This document shows positions 40,893-54,300 of a DNA stretch of 64,000 nucleotides, in pieces. The position numbers and the translations under genes were made by a program. The stretch is from contig OX326959.1 in NCBI GenBank assembly GCA_946800325.1, positions 9,816,501 to 9,880,500 of the forward strand, in the 5' to 3' direction. A model generated the notes under the pieces. It made no database searches. It was given only the letters and a program-made list of their open reading frames with translations, and was not told the origin of the DNA. The DNA is from Luzula sylvatica. Taxonomy: Eukaryota; Streptophyta; Magnoliopsida; Poales; Juncaceae. Numbering within the stretch: the stretch's first letter is position 1; each line of letters begins with the position of its first letter.

Positions 40893-42513
40893 ATTTCTCT
40901 ACAATGTCCTGATAGAATATACATCAAAATCCTTATTAGATACCAAAACATAATATATTATGTTAGAATTAGATTTAAATAGATACATTTCGAATTTAAT
41001 AATAATAATAATAATAAAATTTAATATTAGATGGATTGAATTATAATTGGTGCAAATAAAATATATTAATTATGTCAACCATACACAGTACGAAGAACAT
41101 TATAATTGTGTTAGAAGTTTGAATATTCTTTCTGAAAGAAGAAATTAGAGCAATTGTTTATTGATTGTTAAGACTTTGGAGATAAGAAAATACAATTTAT
41201 TTTGGGGCGAAAGTGCATATGTTTCATGAATTTGAGAATTTCACGACACATGAAACGATCACACATATTAATTTATGTATTTATGATTTTTTGGTTGATT
41301 TGTATATGTGATATGAATTAATTTATCGACAATGTAATTCTTTAACACACCATTATGGTTATTTTTTGATATCTATATTTTATGTTTTATTTATTGAATA
41401 CATATTTTTTAAATTTAATGTTCGTAATTAAATGATATCCATTTTTATTCATTAATAAAAGAACAACGGGTATACAATTTTAGGATTGTTTTGAAGTAAG
41501 CATATAATCTCCATAAAAGAACGCAAATTTTTTTTATAAGCTTGAATATAATTATTCATTAAAATACACATTTATACGACAGACGTTTGCATCTAGTATC
41601 GGTAGTAATCGTCAATCCGTTTCTTATAATAACTTAATAATGATAGAAAAAATGGATATCGAAGTAAATATAATTTGATAATTATATCCTGAATTATGTA
41701 ATATATTTCCGATTTCCTCAACATCTTTAGTACTTTTTTCATGTTAAAAAATATTTTTTTTTTGTTTATTTGTTGTTTGACAATATGTTGTACTTCAAAA
41801 ATATTTTCTATAATTTTTAGTTTTTAATTTTTTAATATACTTTATATGACTAAAATAAAAATTATTTAGTGATTCTTATTTGTTTTATACAATAAAAATA
41901 CAAGCAATCTACAATCATTCTATATTATTTTTACATTATTTCACTTCAATGCTGGTTATCGATGAAAACAACAATAAAAATAAATAAATTACAAGAACTG
42001 CAACATAAAAAATATATTTTTATTTTTATTGGCAATTATGTTAAATAAGAATTTTCCCTATTATATAAACATATCAATTGTATATTATTTCAGAGGGGGG
42101 TATTCTATTGGTGGCAGGCCAAGATGCAGTGTGATGATTAAGTGGAGACCATCGGACGGCTGAGGTGAGAGTTTGACATCTAAAAGCCATGACATCATTT
42201 TGTTTTGTATTTTGCTGCTGGACATGTGGTCTGGTGATTCTCTGTGGCCAACACTGTAGAGTCTCCTGTATAACAAATTGTTAGTTTATAATAAATAGAT
42301 ATGAATATATACATTACTTTTGAATGTAAAAATTTAAATTAAATAATTTCAATATTATTATATTTTAATAGTATTCAATTTAGAAGTATACATACAATGT
42401 AGTACGGTAATATTTAATTGGATGACTACGAGAGTACAAGGATATTACATGATATATATTTCATATTCGGGATAACTTACAAATTTCTTGTTTGGTATTC
42501 CAATGTTATCCAT
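40893..42513. other. AT-rich intergenic DNA upstream of the SLC35F-type gene
   Basis: No gene recognised. A GC-richer patch at about 42090-42270 stands out. It has a 63-codon minus-strand frame without a recognisable domain and might be a gene fragment. An (ATA)n run lies near 40999-41016. Confidence 0.45.
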
Positions 42514-42603
42514 GGGCTTGTTTGTTTTGAGGGATTGTGATATACATGATCCATGTATTTGGTAATCCATGTGAGTTGTTTGATTTGTTGTATTTTGAAA
42601 TCA

Positions 42604-42767
42604 TGTATATGAAATCATTTGTTTGATTTTTGGTGCAAAATACGGGATTTTAATATTTTAATATTTAATCCCTAATTTTAACATTTGTATATGAAATCAT
42701 TTGTTTGATTTTTGGTGCAAAATACGGGATTTTAATATTTTAATATTTAATCCCTAATTATATTATA
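42604..42767 (+). repeat. 82-bp tandem duplication
   Basis: The segment beginning TGTATATGAAATCATTTG at 42604 is repeated from 42686 almost without change, both ending in TTTAATCCCTAATT. Confidence 0.92.
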
Positions 42768-43730
42768 TTATATTATACTGTATTATATCATATTATATTA
42801 TACTATATTGTTTTATATTATATTATATGATATTATATTATATTATATTATATAATATTATATAACATAACATAATATGATATTATATTGTTTTATATTT
42901 TATATTCTATATTCTATTGCTTTAAATAATATTCTATTATAATATATTATATTATATTATATTATACTATATGATATGATATTATATTATTTTATATTAT
43001 ATTGTTTTATATTTATATTATATTATATTATATTATAGTATAATATAGTATAATATATTGTATTATTACGTGATATGATATGATATGATATGATATGATA
43101 TTATTTTATATATTGTTTTAAATTATATTATATTAAATTAAATTAAATGATATTATTTTATATTCTATTGTTATATATTCTATTGCTTTATATTATATTA
43201 TATTATATTACTTTATATTATATTGTTTTATATTATATTGTTTTATTTATTTTATATTGTTTTATATTATATTATATTATATTATATTATGTTATATTAT
43301 TTTATATTATACTATATTATACGATATTATGTTATAAATTATATTATTATTCTTTATATTCTATTCTATTATATTCTATTATACTATATTATACTATATT
43401 ATGTTATAGTGTTTTATATTATATTACATTATATTATAACATATTATAATATTTTATATTATATTATATTGTTTTATTTTATTATATATTATTTTATTTT
43501 ATATTATATTATTTTATTTTATACTATATTATACTCAATTATATTATATTATATTATATTGATCTATACTATATTATATTATAATGTTTTATATTATATA
43601 CTGTTTTAAATTATATTATATTATATTAAATTAAATTAAATTGTATTATATTGTTTTGTATTATATTATACAATATAATATAATATTATTTAATATTATA
43701 TTATATTACAATAATTTTGGAGAAATGATT
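42756..43730. repeat. Imperfect TATTA/TATAT simple-repeat tract
   Basis: Nearly 1 kb of TATTATATTA-type sequence is interrupted by words such as TTGTTTTATAT and GATATGATAT. The Tyr/Ile/Leu-rich open frames across it (43147..43609) are artefacts. Confidence 0.95.
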
Positions 43731-44221
43731 TTATAATCAAATACATGGATAAGCTTAACCATGGATTTGTAATACCAATTTTTAAGTTGTAGTACAAAAT
43801 ACCGGGACAAGAAATACTATCCCATTTAATCCCTCAAATCAAACAAGAAATTTTAGGCTTATCCCGGATATTGAAATCATATCCCATCTAATCCCTCAAA
43901 ACAAACAAGCCCGTATATTGGTCATATTCATGGATAATGTTATTCACTTTAAATTGACATTTCAATGTTGTATTTCTCTTCTCTAGATATTTGTGGTCTA
44001 ACTCAATCCACGTGATTAATATATAAATAATATAATAATATAACACTATAACAATATAATAATATATTATTATTATTATATATTATTATAAATAATATAT
44101 TATATTATATTAATTTTCTAGATATAATATTATATATTATATATAATAATATACAATAATTATAATACAACAATACTATAATTATATTATAATTACATGG
44201 ATAGAATAAAATATGATTTTT

Positions 44222-44688
44222 TTTAATCAATTTTAATGAAATTTTTTTGTACATTTTCAATAAAAAATTCTAAAATTTCGTGACAAACCAAACAAAGAAT
44301 TAAATTTTCCAGCATCTTATAATTTGGACATCCAAACAAACTGTGAAATTACTAATTTTAGAATTTTTTATCGATAATATTTTATTTATGTTTGTATACA
44401 TGAGATATTTAATCTATCAATTAAATTTATTTCATGACTAATTAGAATAAAAAATGAAAATCACGTATTTTTAAATAAGGGCCCGTTTGGCAAGCGGAAT
44501 TAGTTGGGTGAAATTGGATTATAAGGTGGAGGAGTAAAAAGTTCTGGAATTAATAATTTCACAGTTTGTTTGGATGTCCAAATTATAAGATGTTGGAAAA
44601 TATAATTATTTGTTTGTTTGTTACAAAATTTTGGAATTTTGTTACTGAAAATGTAGAAAAAATATTTCATTCAAATTGATAAAAAAAT
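44222..44688. repeat. Foldback element with arms of about 130 bp
   Basis: CATCTTATAATTTGGACATC and the following CAAACAAACTGTGAAATTA, at about 44312-44352, recur inverted at about 44558-44600 (CACAGTTTGTTTGGATGTCC, then AAATTATAAGATG). The arms continue outward with AAATTCTAAAATTT-type pairing. The loop contains GGGCCCGTTTGGCAAGCGG, another common plant TIR-type word. Confidence 0.65.
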
Positions 44689-47169
44689 AGATATATTAAA
44701 ATGATAATAGTTTGGCGGGTTGCACTACCAATTTTTATTTTATATATTAGGATACAATTCTATTGTAGGTATACCACAAATATATAATTGATATACATTT
44801 GTGTGTATTCACATTTGAAAAATAGCATTTACACATAAAAAGATATCGATTCTCTTGCTATATTTAACAACAATATATATTTTTTTTCAATGTCAGTTCC
44901 AAAGCTTGATTGTTGATTCGATATGCAAGAAGATATACTTTCAAGTTTAAAACTATACTTGATCGATAAAAAATGTGTATTCGATATGTAAAAAGATATA
45001 CTTGATAGATGTAAAAGGATATAGCGATGACCAAGAAGGTATAATTAATAATTATAGAAAATATTTAGACAAACAAAGATGAATATTGATATTGAAAAGT
45101 TAACATATTAATGAATAATATTTCTTGAGTGACGTGTATTAGTTTTATTTCTCTTGGTGTTATACACTGATATCTTATTACATTGACAATCCTAAATGAG
45201 CGTGAATTTGTTTAGAAAATGCAATTTTTTATTTATTTTTCTTTCTTTTGCAGATATGCATTGTTGTTAAGGGAATAAGGGGTAGTACAATGAAAGTGCA
45301 AAATATGGAGTTGCAAATCTTTTTCATTCAATATCTATATTTAAATTGGAAATAATTAAAGTCTATGAACTTTTTAGAATCTTTATCCAATTTAGTATAC
45401 TCAATTATTTCAATGAATTAAGTGAATACAATATTTTTTTGTGTCTTTTGCTAATCCAACACTATATAACGAGTCATATTGTAATTTGCACAAAAAATAG
45501 AAGTGTAGTTCTTTGTTGGCAAATCTAAAAACATATGCTTATTTCATTTTTTTTTTTTTACTTTTTAAGCTTTTCTTATATGAAAAGACATTATTTAAAA
45601 TAAAATTTATGCTATTGTATATATTCTTCGTATTATCGAGTTAATCTTAATTAATATTGTTAATATGTTATTTTTTATTATATATATATGCTGACGAGTT
45701 ATTTTGTTTGTGAAATTTACAAAATCACGTCGGATTAACACACTCCAAACACACTTCAAATAGAGAAGATGAAAGGGGAGCGAGTATAATTTTTTTTTTG
45801 AAGAAAATGAAGTGGGCTCGAGGGTCCCACATTCATTAAAATTATATATATATATGGTCTTTTACAAATTATAATAGGGACCTAATTGTAGACAAAAAAA
45901 AACCCTAGCAACCCATAATCATACGCAATATCTGAAGGAAGCGAGTAGAATTCCGAATACATGTATTGTTTTTGCACTCCAATTTGTTTTTCACATATCT
46001 CATTTTTTTTCTCTCGAGTATCGTCACATAAAAAAAAGTAACAAATAAAGAAAATATTTCACTGCAATTACATAGTGCCAGTGAAATTTAAACACGTAAG
46101 TTTTAATATCGCACACGCGATACACAATTTCTAAAGAAATAACTTAATTTTATCTAAAGATTCACTGCACAAAGAGCCATAGAAAAATGTTGAGAATTGG
46201 GATTCCAGTAATCCAATTGGATGAAGTGAACCCAACTTCCGTGTGAAAAAAGTTGATAGTGAATGGATGATAAAAAAAGAGATTTTCTTCGGTCACCATC
46301 GATGAAAACTTGCCAACTCAATATATATTAAAAGGGAAATGTTGGGCCTATCTTATCTCTCTTCCAACATCTTAAAAATTAATATTTTAATTAATATTTT
46401 AATGATGACGTGAAAAAAGTTGATAGTGAATTTGATGACGTGAATATGATTTAACATCTTAAAAATTAATATTTTAATTAATAATTTTAACAGTTTAATT
46501 GTATGTTTAATCATAAATTGAGATAATTAAATCATGTTAAATTATGTTTATGTTTTTTAATTTTATAGGTGTTAAATTATATCCACGCCATAAAAAATGT
46601 GGAGGAAAAATATTTGGGCGTGTACATCACTACTCATATTAAAATATCTTTGACCCTTACAATTATATTTTAGTTAATAAAGTTGTCTGCTTAATACTTT
46701 AATACTTCATATTTGTATTGGAAACCCGATACATAGGAAAATTATATCGCGTCCCTCAAATTTCTCCCAACATTTTTTATACCATCAATTAATAATTAAT
46801 TAACATGACAATTAACAAAATACACTCTATTAATTAACATGATATTTCATACGCACTTTATTTATATATCAGTTAAATATTAATGTGGTATATTTTTGTT
46901 AATTATCGTGTTAATTAAGTGCTACTCGGATGATAACTATTAGTTTATGTTATTAGCACAATTTACATTATTATTTAATTTAATATAGATATTAATATTA
47001 CGAATTGTTTTGTTAGAAAAAACTTTTTACAGTAAAATATTAATTAGGAAATTGAAAAAAATGTGAAGTAAAATGTCAACCATTGGACAAAAGAGAGGAA
47101 AACTAGGAAATTATGATAAATTTGTGATTGGGTTTGTAAAATTATTTTAATATGTGATAATATAATCCA

Positions 47170-47571
47170 GGGTGTATGATAGAACTACGAAATACCAAAT
47201 TAATATAATTGAAACAAAACATCGCCATCCTAAAAGTTATACAAGTCCATTGAATTACGAAATACCAAATTAATATATATTTTTTCAAATGCATCAACAT
47301 TTATTAAATTAAACAGATAATCTTTTTTAATCACAAGAAGGTTAGTTGTCTCAAAAAAAAAAGAAAATGATTTGTTGTAGATAAATCCCCTGGATTATGG
47401 GGAGTTCTATCATACACTGTGTTGCACGGATACGCCGATACGACGATACGGCAACGCGTATCGGATACGACGATACGGCAATTTAACATATGATTTAGGA
47501 TACGATACGGATACGGCGATACGGATAAATTCGATTTTTTGAAGTATCCGCTCAACATAGATCATACACCC
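47170..47571. mobile_element. MITE-like element interrupted by the 143-bp MITE
   Basis: The left end GGGTGTATGATAGAACT at 47170 is answered by AGTTCTATCATACACCC on the right. That right end is reconstituted only when the 143-bp insertion and its duplicated 9 bp are removed. The uninterrupted host element would be about 250 bp. Its own target duplication was not identified. Confidence 0.55.
47418..47560. mobile_element. 143-bp palindromic MITE, copy 2, with 9-bp target duplication
   Basis: Same element as at 344..486, in opposite orientation and also exactly 143 bp. Ends are TGTGTTGCACGGATAC and GTATCCGCTCAACATAG. Perfect 9-bp direct repeats, ATCATACAC, flank it at 47409-47417 and 47561-47569. 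It has no open frame of its own. Confidence 0.82.
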
Positions 47572-48010
47572 TTTTATTACGGTATTTTGGATATTTTAGC
47601 AATTAATTATATTTGTAAAATAGTGTATCATAAAATTTGTCTTTTATAGAGATTTTCTCTTTAAATGAACAACAAAGAATTTCAAATTAGTCAAACATTA
47701 ATTAATAATATGCTTAAGATCTTACCTTAAATATTCATAAATAGATAATTATTCAAAATATCCTTAAAAATGGGTGTATTATAAGAAAAATGGTGTACGA
47801 TAGAAGCCTCCTTTGTTTATGTACAATTTTCTTCTGTACGGACTTTTTCAATATATTATTTTGAAACTTTTTTCTAACTCATAAACTAAGTTTATTTCAA
47901 GCCGCGAAATGGTATGTCGCAGAGAAACATACAATATAAAAATTGGACAATATAAATTAATAAAAAAAGAAAAGAAAAGGAAATTGGACGATATAATTTT
48001 AAAATGAACT

Positions 48011-48330
48011 TGAGAGATTTAAGATTTATATATTTGACATTTCAGAATTTAGATTCCTGAGACCATTTCAAAAGCCAATTTGATGAGTGCTATTTTTGAA
48101 TTTATTTTACAATAATGTGCATTTCCTTTAATGAGGAAGAATAAGAGATTGAAAAGATTAAATTGTATTGCTTGAGAGATTTAATATTTATATATTTGAC
48201 ATTTCAGAATTTAGATTCCTGAGACCATGTCAAAAGTCAATTTGATGAGTGCTATTTTTTAATTTATTTTACAATAATGTGCATATCCTTTAATGAGGAA
48301 GAATAAGAGATTGAAAAGATTAAATTGTAT
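48011..48330 (+). repeat. 162-bp tandem duplication adjoining the satellite
   Basis: TGAGAGATTTAAGATTTATA at 48011 and its near-identical copy from 48173 start two adjacent units of about 162 bp. They share ATTTGACATTTCAG, AATGTGCAT and GAGGAAGAATAAGAGATTG. The second unit ends exactly where the first satellite monomer starts. Its sequence is unrelated to the satellite. Confidence 0.9.
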
Positions 48331-51300
48331 AGTAAAAGATACGATACGCATGATCTAAAAACAAGTTATTTGAACTCCTCAAACCGTAAAAAGGTTGTTA
48401 TGAATCGAAAATAAAACTTTCTTAATGTTTGTACAATTTGGTGAAAAGTTACGTAGTAAAAGATTCGATCCAAACCATCTTACAAACAAGTTATTTGGGC
48501 TCCTCGGAGCTTTAAAAGATTGTTATGAATCGAAAAACAAACTTTTTTAGTGTTTGTAAAATTTGGTGAAAAGTTATGTAGTAAAAGAAATGATACAAAT
48601 GATCTAAAAACACAACATTTGAATTCCTCAGAGTGTGAAAAGCTTGCAATGAATCGAAAAGAAAACTTTCTTAGTGTTTGCACAATTTGGTGAAAAGTTG
48701 CGTAGTAAAAGATACGATACAAATGATCTAAAAACACGTTATTTGAACTCCTCAAAGCGTAAAAAGATTGCTATGAATCGAAAATAAAAGTTTCTTAGTG
48801 TTTATACAATTTGGTGAAAAGTTACAAAGTAAAAGATTGGATCGAAACAATCTCAAAAACACGTTATTTGGACTCCTCAGTGAGTTAAAAGAATGTTTTG
48901 AATAGAAAAACAAACTTTCTTGTTGTTCGTAAATTTTGGTGAAAAGTTATGTAGTAAAAGATACGATACAAATGATCCAAAAACACATTATTTGAACTCC
49001 TTAAAGTGTAAAACGATTTCTATCAATCGAAAAGAAAACTTTCTTAGTGTTTGTACAATTGGGGGAAAAGTTACATAGTAAAAGATTTGATCCAAACCAT
49101 CTTAAAAACAAGTTATTTGGGCTCCGCGGAGCTTTAAAAGATTGTTATGAATCGAAAAACAAACTTTCTTAGTGTTTGTAAAATTTGGTGAAAAGTTATA
49201 TAGTAAAAGATACGATACCAATGATCTAAAAACACAATATTTGAACACCTCAGAGTCTGTAAAGCATGCTATGAATAAAAAAGAAAGCTTTCTTAGTGTT
49301 TATTCAATTTGGTGAAAAGTTATGTAGTAAAAGATTCGATCGAAACCATCTCAAAACACGTTATTTGGGCTCCTCAGAGAGTTAAAAGAAAGTTTTTAAT
49401 CGAAAAACAGACTTTCTTAGTGTTTGTACAATATGGTGAAAAGTTACGTAGTAAAAGATACGATACAAATGATCTAAAAACACGTTATTTCAACCCCTAA
49501 AAGCGTAAAAAGATTGCTATGAATCGAAAAGAAAGCTTTCTTAGTGTTTGTACAATTTGGTGAAAATTTGCGTAGTAAAAGATACGATACAAATGTTCTA
49601 AAAACACATTATTTGAACTCCTCAAAGCGTAAACAGATTGCTATGAAGCGAAAAAGAAAAGCTTCTTAGTGTTTAAACAATTTGGTGAAAAGTTACATAG
49701 TAAAAGATTCGATCGAAATCATCTCAAAAACACGTTATTTGGACTCCACAGAGAGTTAAAAGAATGTTTTGAATCGAAAAACAAACTTTCTTAGTGTTCA
49801 TAAAATTTGATGAAATGTTAGGTAGTATAAGATACAATACAAATGATCTAAAAACACGTTATTTGAACTCCTCAAAGCGCAAAAAGATTGCTATGAATCG
49901 AAAAGAAAACTTTCTTAGTGTTTGTACCATTTGGTGAAAAGTTACGTAGTAAAAGATTCGATCCAAACCATCTTAAAAACATGTTATTTGGGCTCCTCGG
50001 AGCTTTAATAGATTGTTATGAATCGAAAAACAAACTTTCTTAGTGGTTATAAAGTTTGGTGAAAAGTTATGTAGTAAAAGATACGATACAAATAATCTAA
50101 AAACACGTTATTTGAACTCCTCAAAGCGTAAAAAGATTGCTACGAATCGAAAAGAAACCTTTCATAGTGTGTACAATTTGGTGAAAAGTTGCGTAGTAAA
50201 AGATACGATACAAATGATCTAAAAACACGTTATTTGAACTCCTCAAAGCGTAAAAGGATTGCTATGAATCGAAAAGTAAAGTTTCTTAGTGTTTATACAA
50301 TTTGGTGAAAAGTTACGTAGTAAAATATTTGATCGAAACCATCTCAAAAACACATTATTTGGACTCCTAAAAGAGTTAAAAGAATGTTTTGAATAGAAAA
50401 ACAAACTTTCTTAGTGTTCGTAAAATTTGGTGAAAAGTTATGTAGTAAAAGATACGATACACATGATCTAAAAACACGTTATTTGAACAATTCAAAGCGT
50501 AAAAAGATTTGTATGAATCGAAAATAAAACTTTCTTAGTGTTTGTACAATTTGGTGAAAAGTTACGTAGTAAAAGATTCGATCCAAACCATCTTACAAAC
50601 AAGTTATTTGGGCTCCTCGGAGCTTTAAAAGATTGTTATGAATCGAAAAACAAGATTTCTTAGTGTTTGTAAAATTTGGTGAAAAGTTATGTAGTAAAAG
50701 ATACGATACAAATGATCTAAAAACACAATATTTGAACTCCTCAGAGTGTGAAAAGCATGCTATGATCGAAAAGAAAGCTTTCACAGTGTTTGCACAATTT
50801 GGTGAAAAGTTGCGTAGTAAAAGATACGATACAAATGATCTAAAAACACGTTATTTGAACTCCTCAAAGCGTAAAAAGATTGCTATGAATCGAAAAGAAA
50901 AGTTTCTTAGCGTTTATACAGTTTGGTGAAAAGTTACAAACTAAAAGATTTGATCGAAACAATCTCAAAAACACGTTATTTGGACTCCTCAGTGAGTTAA
51001 AAGAATGTTTTGAATAGAAAAACAAACTTTCTTATTGTTCGTAAAATTTGGTGAAAAGTTATGTAGTAAAAGATACGATACAAATGATCCAAAAACACGT
51101 TATTTGGACTCCTTAAAGTGTAAAAAGATTGCTATCAATCGAAAAGAAAACTTTCTTTGTGTTTGAACAATTGGGTGAAAAGTTACATAGTAAAAGATTC
51201 GATCCAAACCATCTTAAAAACAAGTTATTTGGGCTCCGCGGAGCTTTAAAAGATTGTTATGAATCGAAAAACAAACTTTCTTAGTGTTTATAAAATTTGG

Positions 51301-54300
51301 TGAAAAGTTATATAGTAAAAGATACGATACCAATGATCTAAAAACACAATATTTGAACACCTCAGAGTGTATAAAGTTTGCTATGAATCGAAAAGAAAAC
51401 TTTCTTAGTGTTTATTCAATTTGGTGAAAAGTTACGTAGTAAAAGATTCGATCGAAACCATGTCAAAACACGTTATTTGGGCCCCTCAGAGAGTTAAAAG
51501 AAAGTTTTTAATCGAAAAACAAACTTTCTTAGTGTTCGTAAAATTTGGTCAAAAGTTATGTAGTAAAAGGTACGATACAAACGATTTAAAAACACGTTAT
51601 TTGAACTCCTCAAAGCGTAAAAAGATTGCTATGAATAAAAAAGAAAGCTTTCTTAGTGTTTGTACAATTTGGTGAAAAGTTACGCAGTAAAAGATACGAT
51701 ACAAATGATCTAAAAACACGTTATTTGAACTCCTCAAAGCGTAAAAAGATTGCTATGAATCGAAAAGAAAGCTTTCTTAGTGTTTGTACAATTTGGTGAA
51801 AATTTGCGTAGTAAAAGATACGATACAAATGTTCTAAAAACACGTTATTTGAACTCCTCAAAGCGTAAAAAGATAGCTATGAAGCGATAAAGAAAAGCTT
51901 CTTAGTGTTTATACAATTTGGTGAAAAGTTACATAGTAAAAGATTCGATCGAAACCATCTCAAAAACACGTTATTTGGCCTCCACAAAGAGTTAAAAGAA
52001 TCTTTTGAATCGAAAAACAAACTTTCTTAGTGTCCATAAAATTTGGTGAAATGTTAGGTAGTATAAGATACAATAAAAATTATCTAAAAACACGTTATTT
52101 GAACTCCTCAAAGCGCAAAAAGATTGCTATGAATCGAAAAGAAAACTTTCTTAGTGTTTGTACCATTTGGTGAAAAGTTACGTAGTAATAGATTCGATCC
52201 AAACCATCTTAAAAACTTGTTATTTGGGCTCCTCGGAGCTTTAATAGATTGTTATGAATAGAAAAACAAATTTTCTTAGTGGTTATAAAGTTTGGTGAAA
52301 AGTTATGTAGTAAAAGATACGATACAAATGATCTAAAAACAGGTTATTTGAACTCCTCAAAGCGTAAAAAGATTGCTATGAATCGAAAAGGAAGCTTTCT
52401 TAGTGTTTGTACAATTTGGTGAAAAGTTGCGTAGTAAAAGATACGATACAAATGATCTAAAAACACGTTATTTGAACTCCTCAAAGCGTAAAAGGATTGC
52501 TATGAATCGAAAAGTAAAGTTTCTTAGTGTTTATACAATTTGGTGAAAAGTTACGTAGAAAAAGATTTGATCGAAACCATCTCAAAAACACGTTATTTGG
52601 ACTTCTCAAAGAGTTAAAAGAATGTTTTGAATAGAAAAACAAACTTTCTTAGTGCTCGTAAAATATGGTGAAAAGTTATGTAGTAAAAGATACGATACAC
52701 ATGATCTAAAAACACGTTATTTGAACTCCTCAAAGCATAAAAAGATTTCTATTAATCGAAAATAAAACTTTTTTGGTGTTTGTACAATTTGGTGAAAAGT
52801 TACGTAGTAAAAGATTCGATCCAAACCATCTTACAAACAAGTTATTTGGGCTCCTCGGAGCTTTAAAAGATTGTTATGAATCGAGAAACAAGATTTCTTA
52901 GTGTTTGTAAAATTTCGTGAAAAGTTATGTAGTTAAAGATACGATACAAATGATCTAAAAACATAATATTTGAACTCCTCGAAGTGTGAAAAGCTTGCTA
53001 TGAATCGAAAAGAAAGCTTTCTTAGTGTTTGAACAATTTTGTGAAAAGTTGCGTAGTAAAATATATGATACAAATGATCTAAAAACATGTTATTTGAACT
53101 CCTCAAAGCGTAAAAAGATTGCTATGAATCGAAATGAAAGCTTTCTTAGTGTTTGTACAATTTGGTGAAAAGTTGCGTAGTAAAAGATACGATACAAATG
53201 TTGTAAAGACACGTTATTTGAACTCCTCAAAGCGTAAAAAGATTGCTATGAAGCGAAAAAGAAAAGTTTCTTAGTGTTTATACAATTTGGTAAAAAGTTA
53301 CATAGTAAAAGATTCAATCGAAACCATCTCAAAAACCCGTTATTTGGATTCCACAGTATAAGATACGATAAAAATGATCTAAAAACACGTTATTTGAACT
53401 CCTCAAAGCGCAAAAAGATTGCTATGAATCAAAAAGAAAGCTTTCTTAGTGTTTGTACAATTTGGTGAAAAGTTGCGTAGTAAAAGATACGATACAAATG
53501 ACCCAAAAACACGTTATTTGAACTCCTCAAAGCGTAAAAAGATTGCTATGAATAGAAAAGAAAAGTTTCTTAGTGTTTATACAATTTGGTGAAAAGTTAC
53601 ATAGTAAAAGATTTGATCGAAACAATCTCAAAAGCACGTTATTTGGACTCCTCAGTGAGTTAAAAGAATGTTTTGAATAGAAAAACGAACTTTCTTAGTG
53701 TTCGTAAAATTTGGTGAAAAGTTATGTAGTAAAAGGTACGATACAAACGATCTAAAAACACTTTATTTGAACTCCTCAAAGCGTAAGAAGATTGCTATGA
53801 ATCGAAAAGAAAACTTTCTTAGTGTTTGTACCAATTGGTGAAAAGTTACGTAGTAAAATATTCTATCCAAACCATCTTAAAAACATGTTATTTGGGCTCC
53901 TCAGAGCTTTAAAAGATTGTTATGAATCGAAAAACAGACTTTCATAGTGGTTATCAAGTTTGGTGAAAAGTTGCGTAGTAAAAGATACGATACAAATGAT
54001 CTAAAAATACAATATTTGAACTCCTCAAAGCGTAAAAAGATTGCTATGAATAGAAAAGAGACCTTTCTTAGTGTTTGTTCAATTTGGTGAAAAGTTGTGT
54101 AGTTAAAGATACGATACAAATGATCTAAAAACATGTTATTTGAACTCCTCAAAGCGTAAAAGGATTGCTATGAATCGAAAAGTAAAGTGTCTTAGTGTTT
54201 ATACAATTTGGTGAAAAGTTACGTAGTAAAAAATTTGATCGAAACCATCTCAAAAACACGTTATTTGGAGTCCTCAAAGAGTTAAAAGAATGTTTTGAAT

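Larger units (their letters stand above)
42514..43912. mobile_element. TIR element carrying a large TATTA-type repeat
   Basis: The ends GGGCTTGTTTGTTTTGAGGG and CCCTCAAAACAAACAAGCCC are perfect inverted repeats; the match continues three more bases inward. Such ends are typical of plant MITEs of the PIF/Harbinger or hAT type. No exact target duplication was found. The interior is not coding: an 82-bp tandem duplication is followed by about 970 bp of TATTA/TATTT simple repeat. Confidence 0.65.
43913..48010. other. AT-rich intergenic DNA between the TIR element and the satellite
   Basis: No host gene. Contains the foldback at 44222-44688 and the nested MITEs at 47170-47571. The rest is AT-rich with scattered duplications, for example TTAATTAATATTTTAAT near 46380 and 46470. 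Confidence 0.5.

Noticed and set aside
43147..43609. Tyr/Ile/Leu-rich open frames resembling membrane proteins
   Set aside because: They are translations of the TATTA simple repeat.
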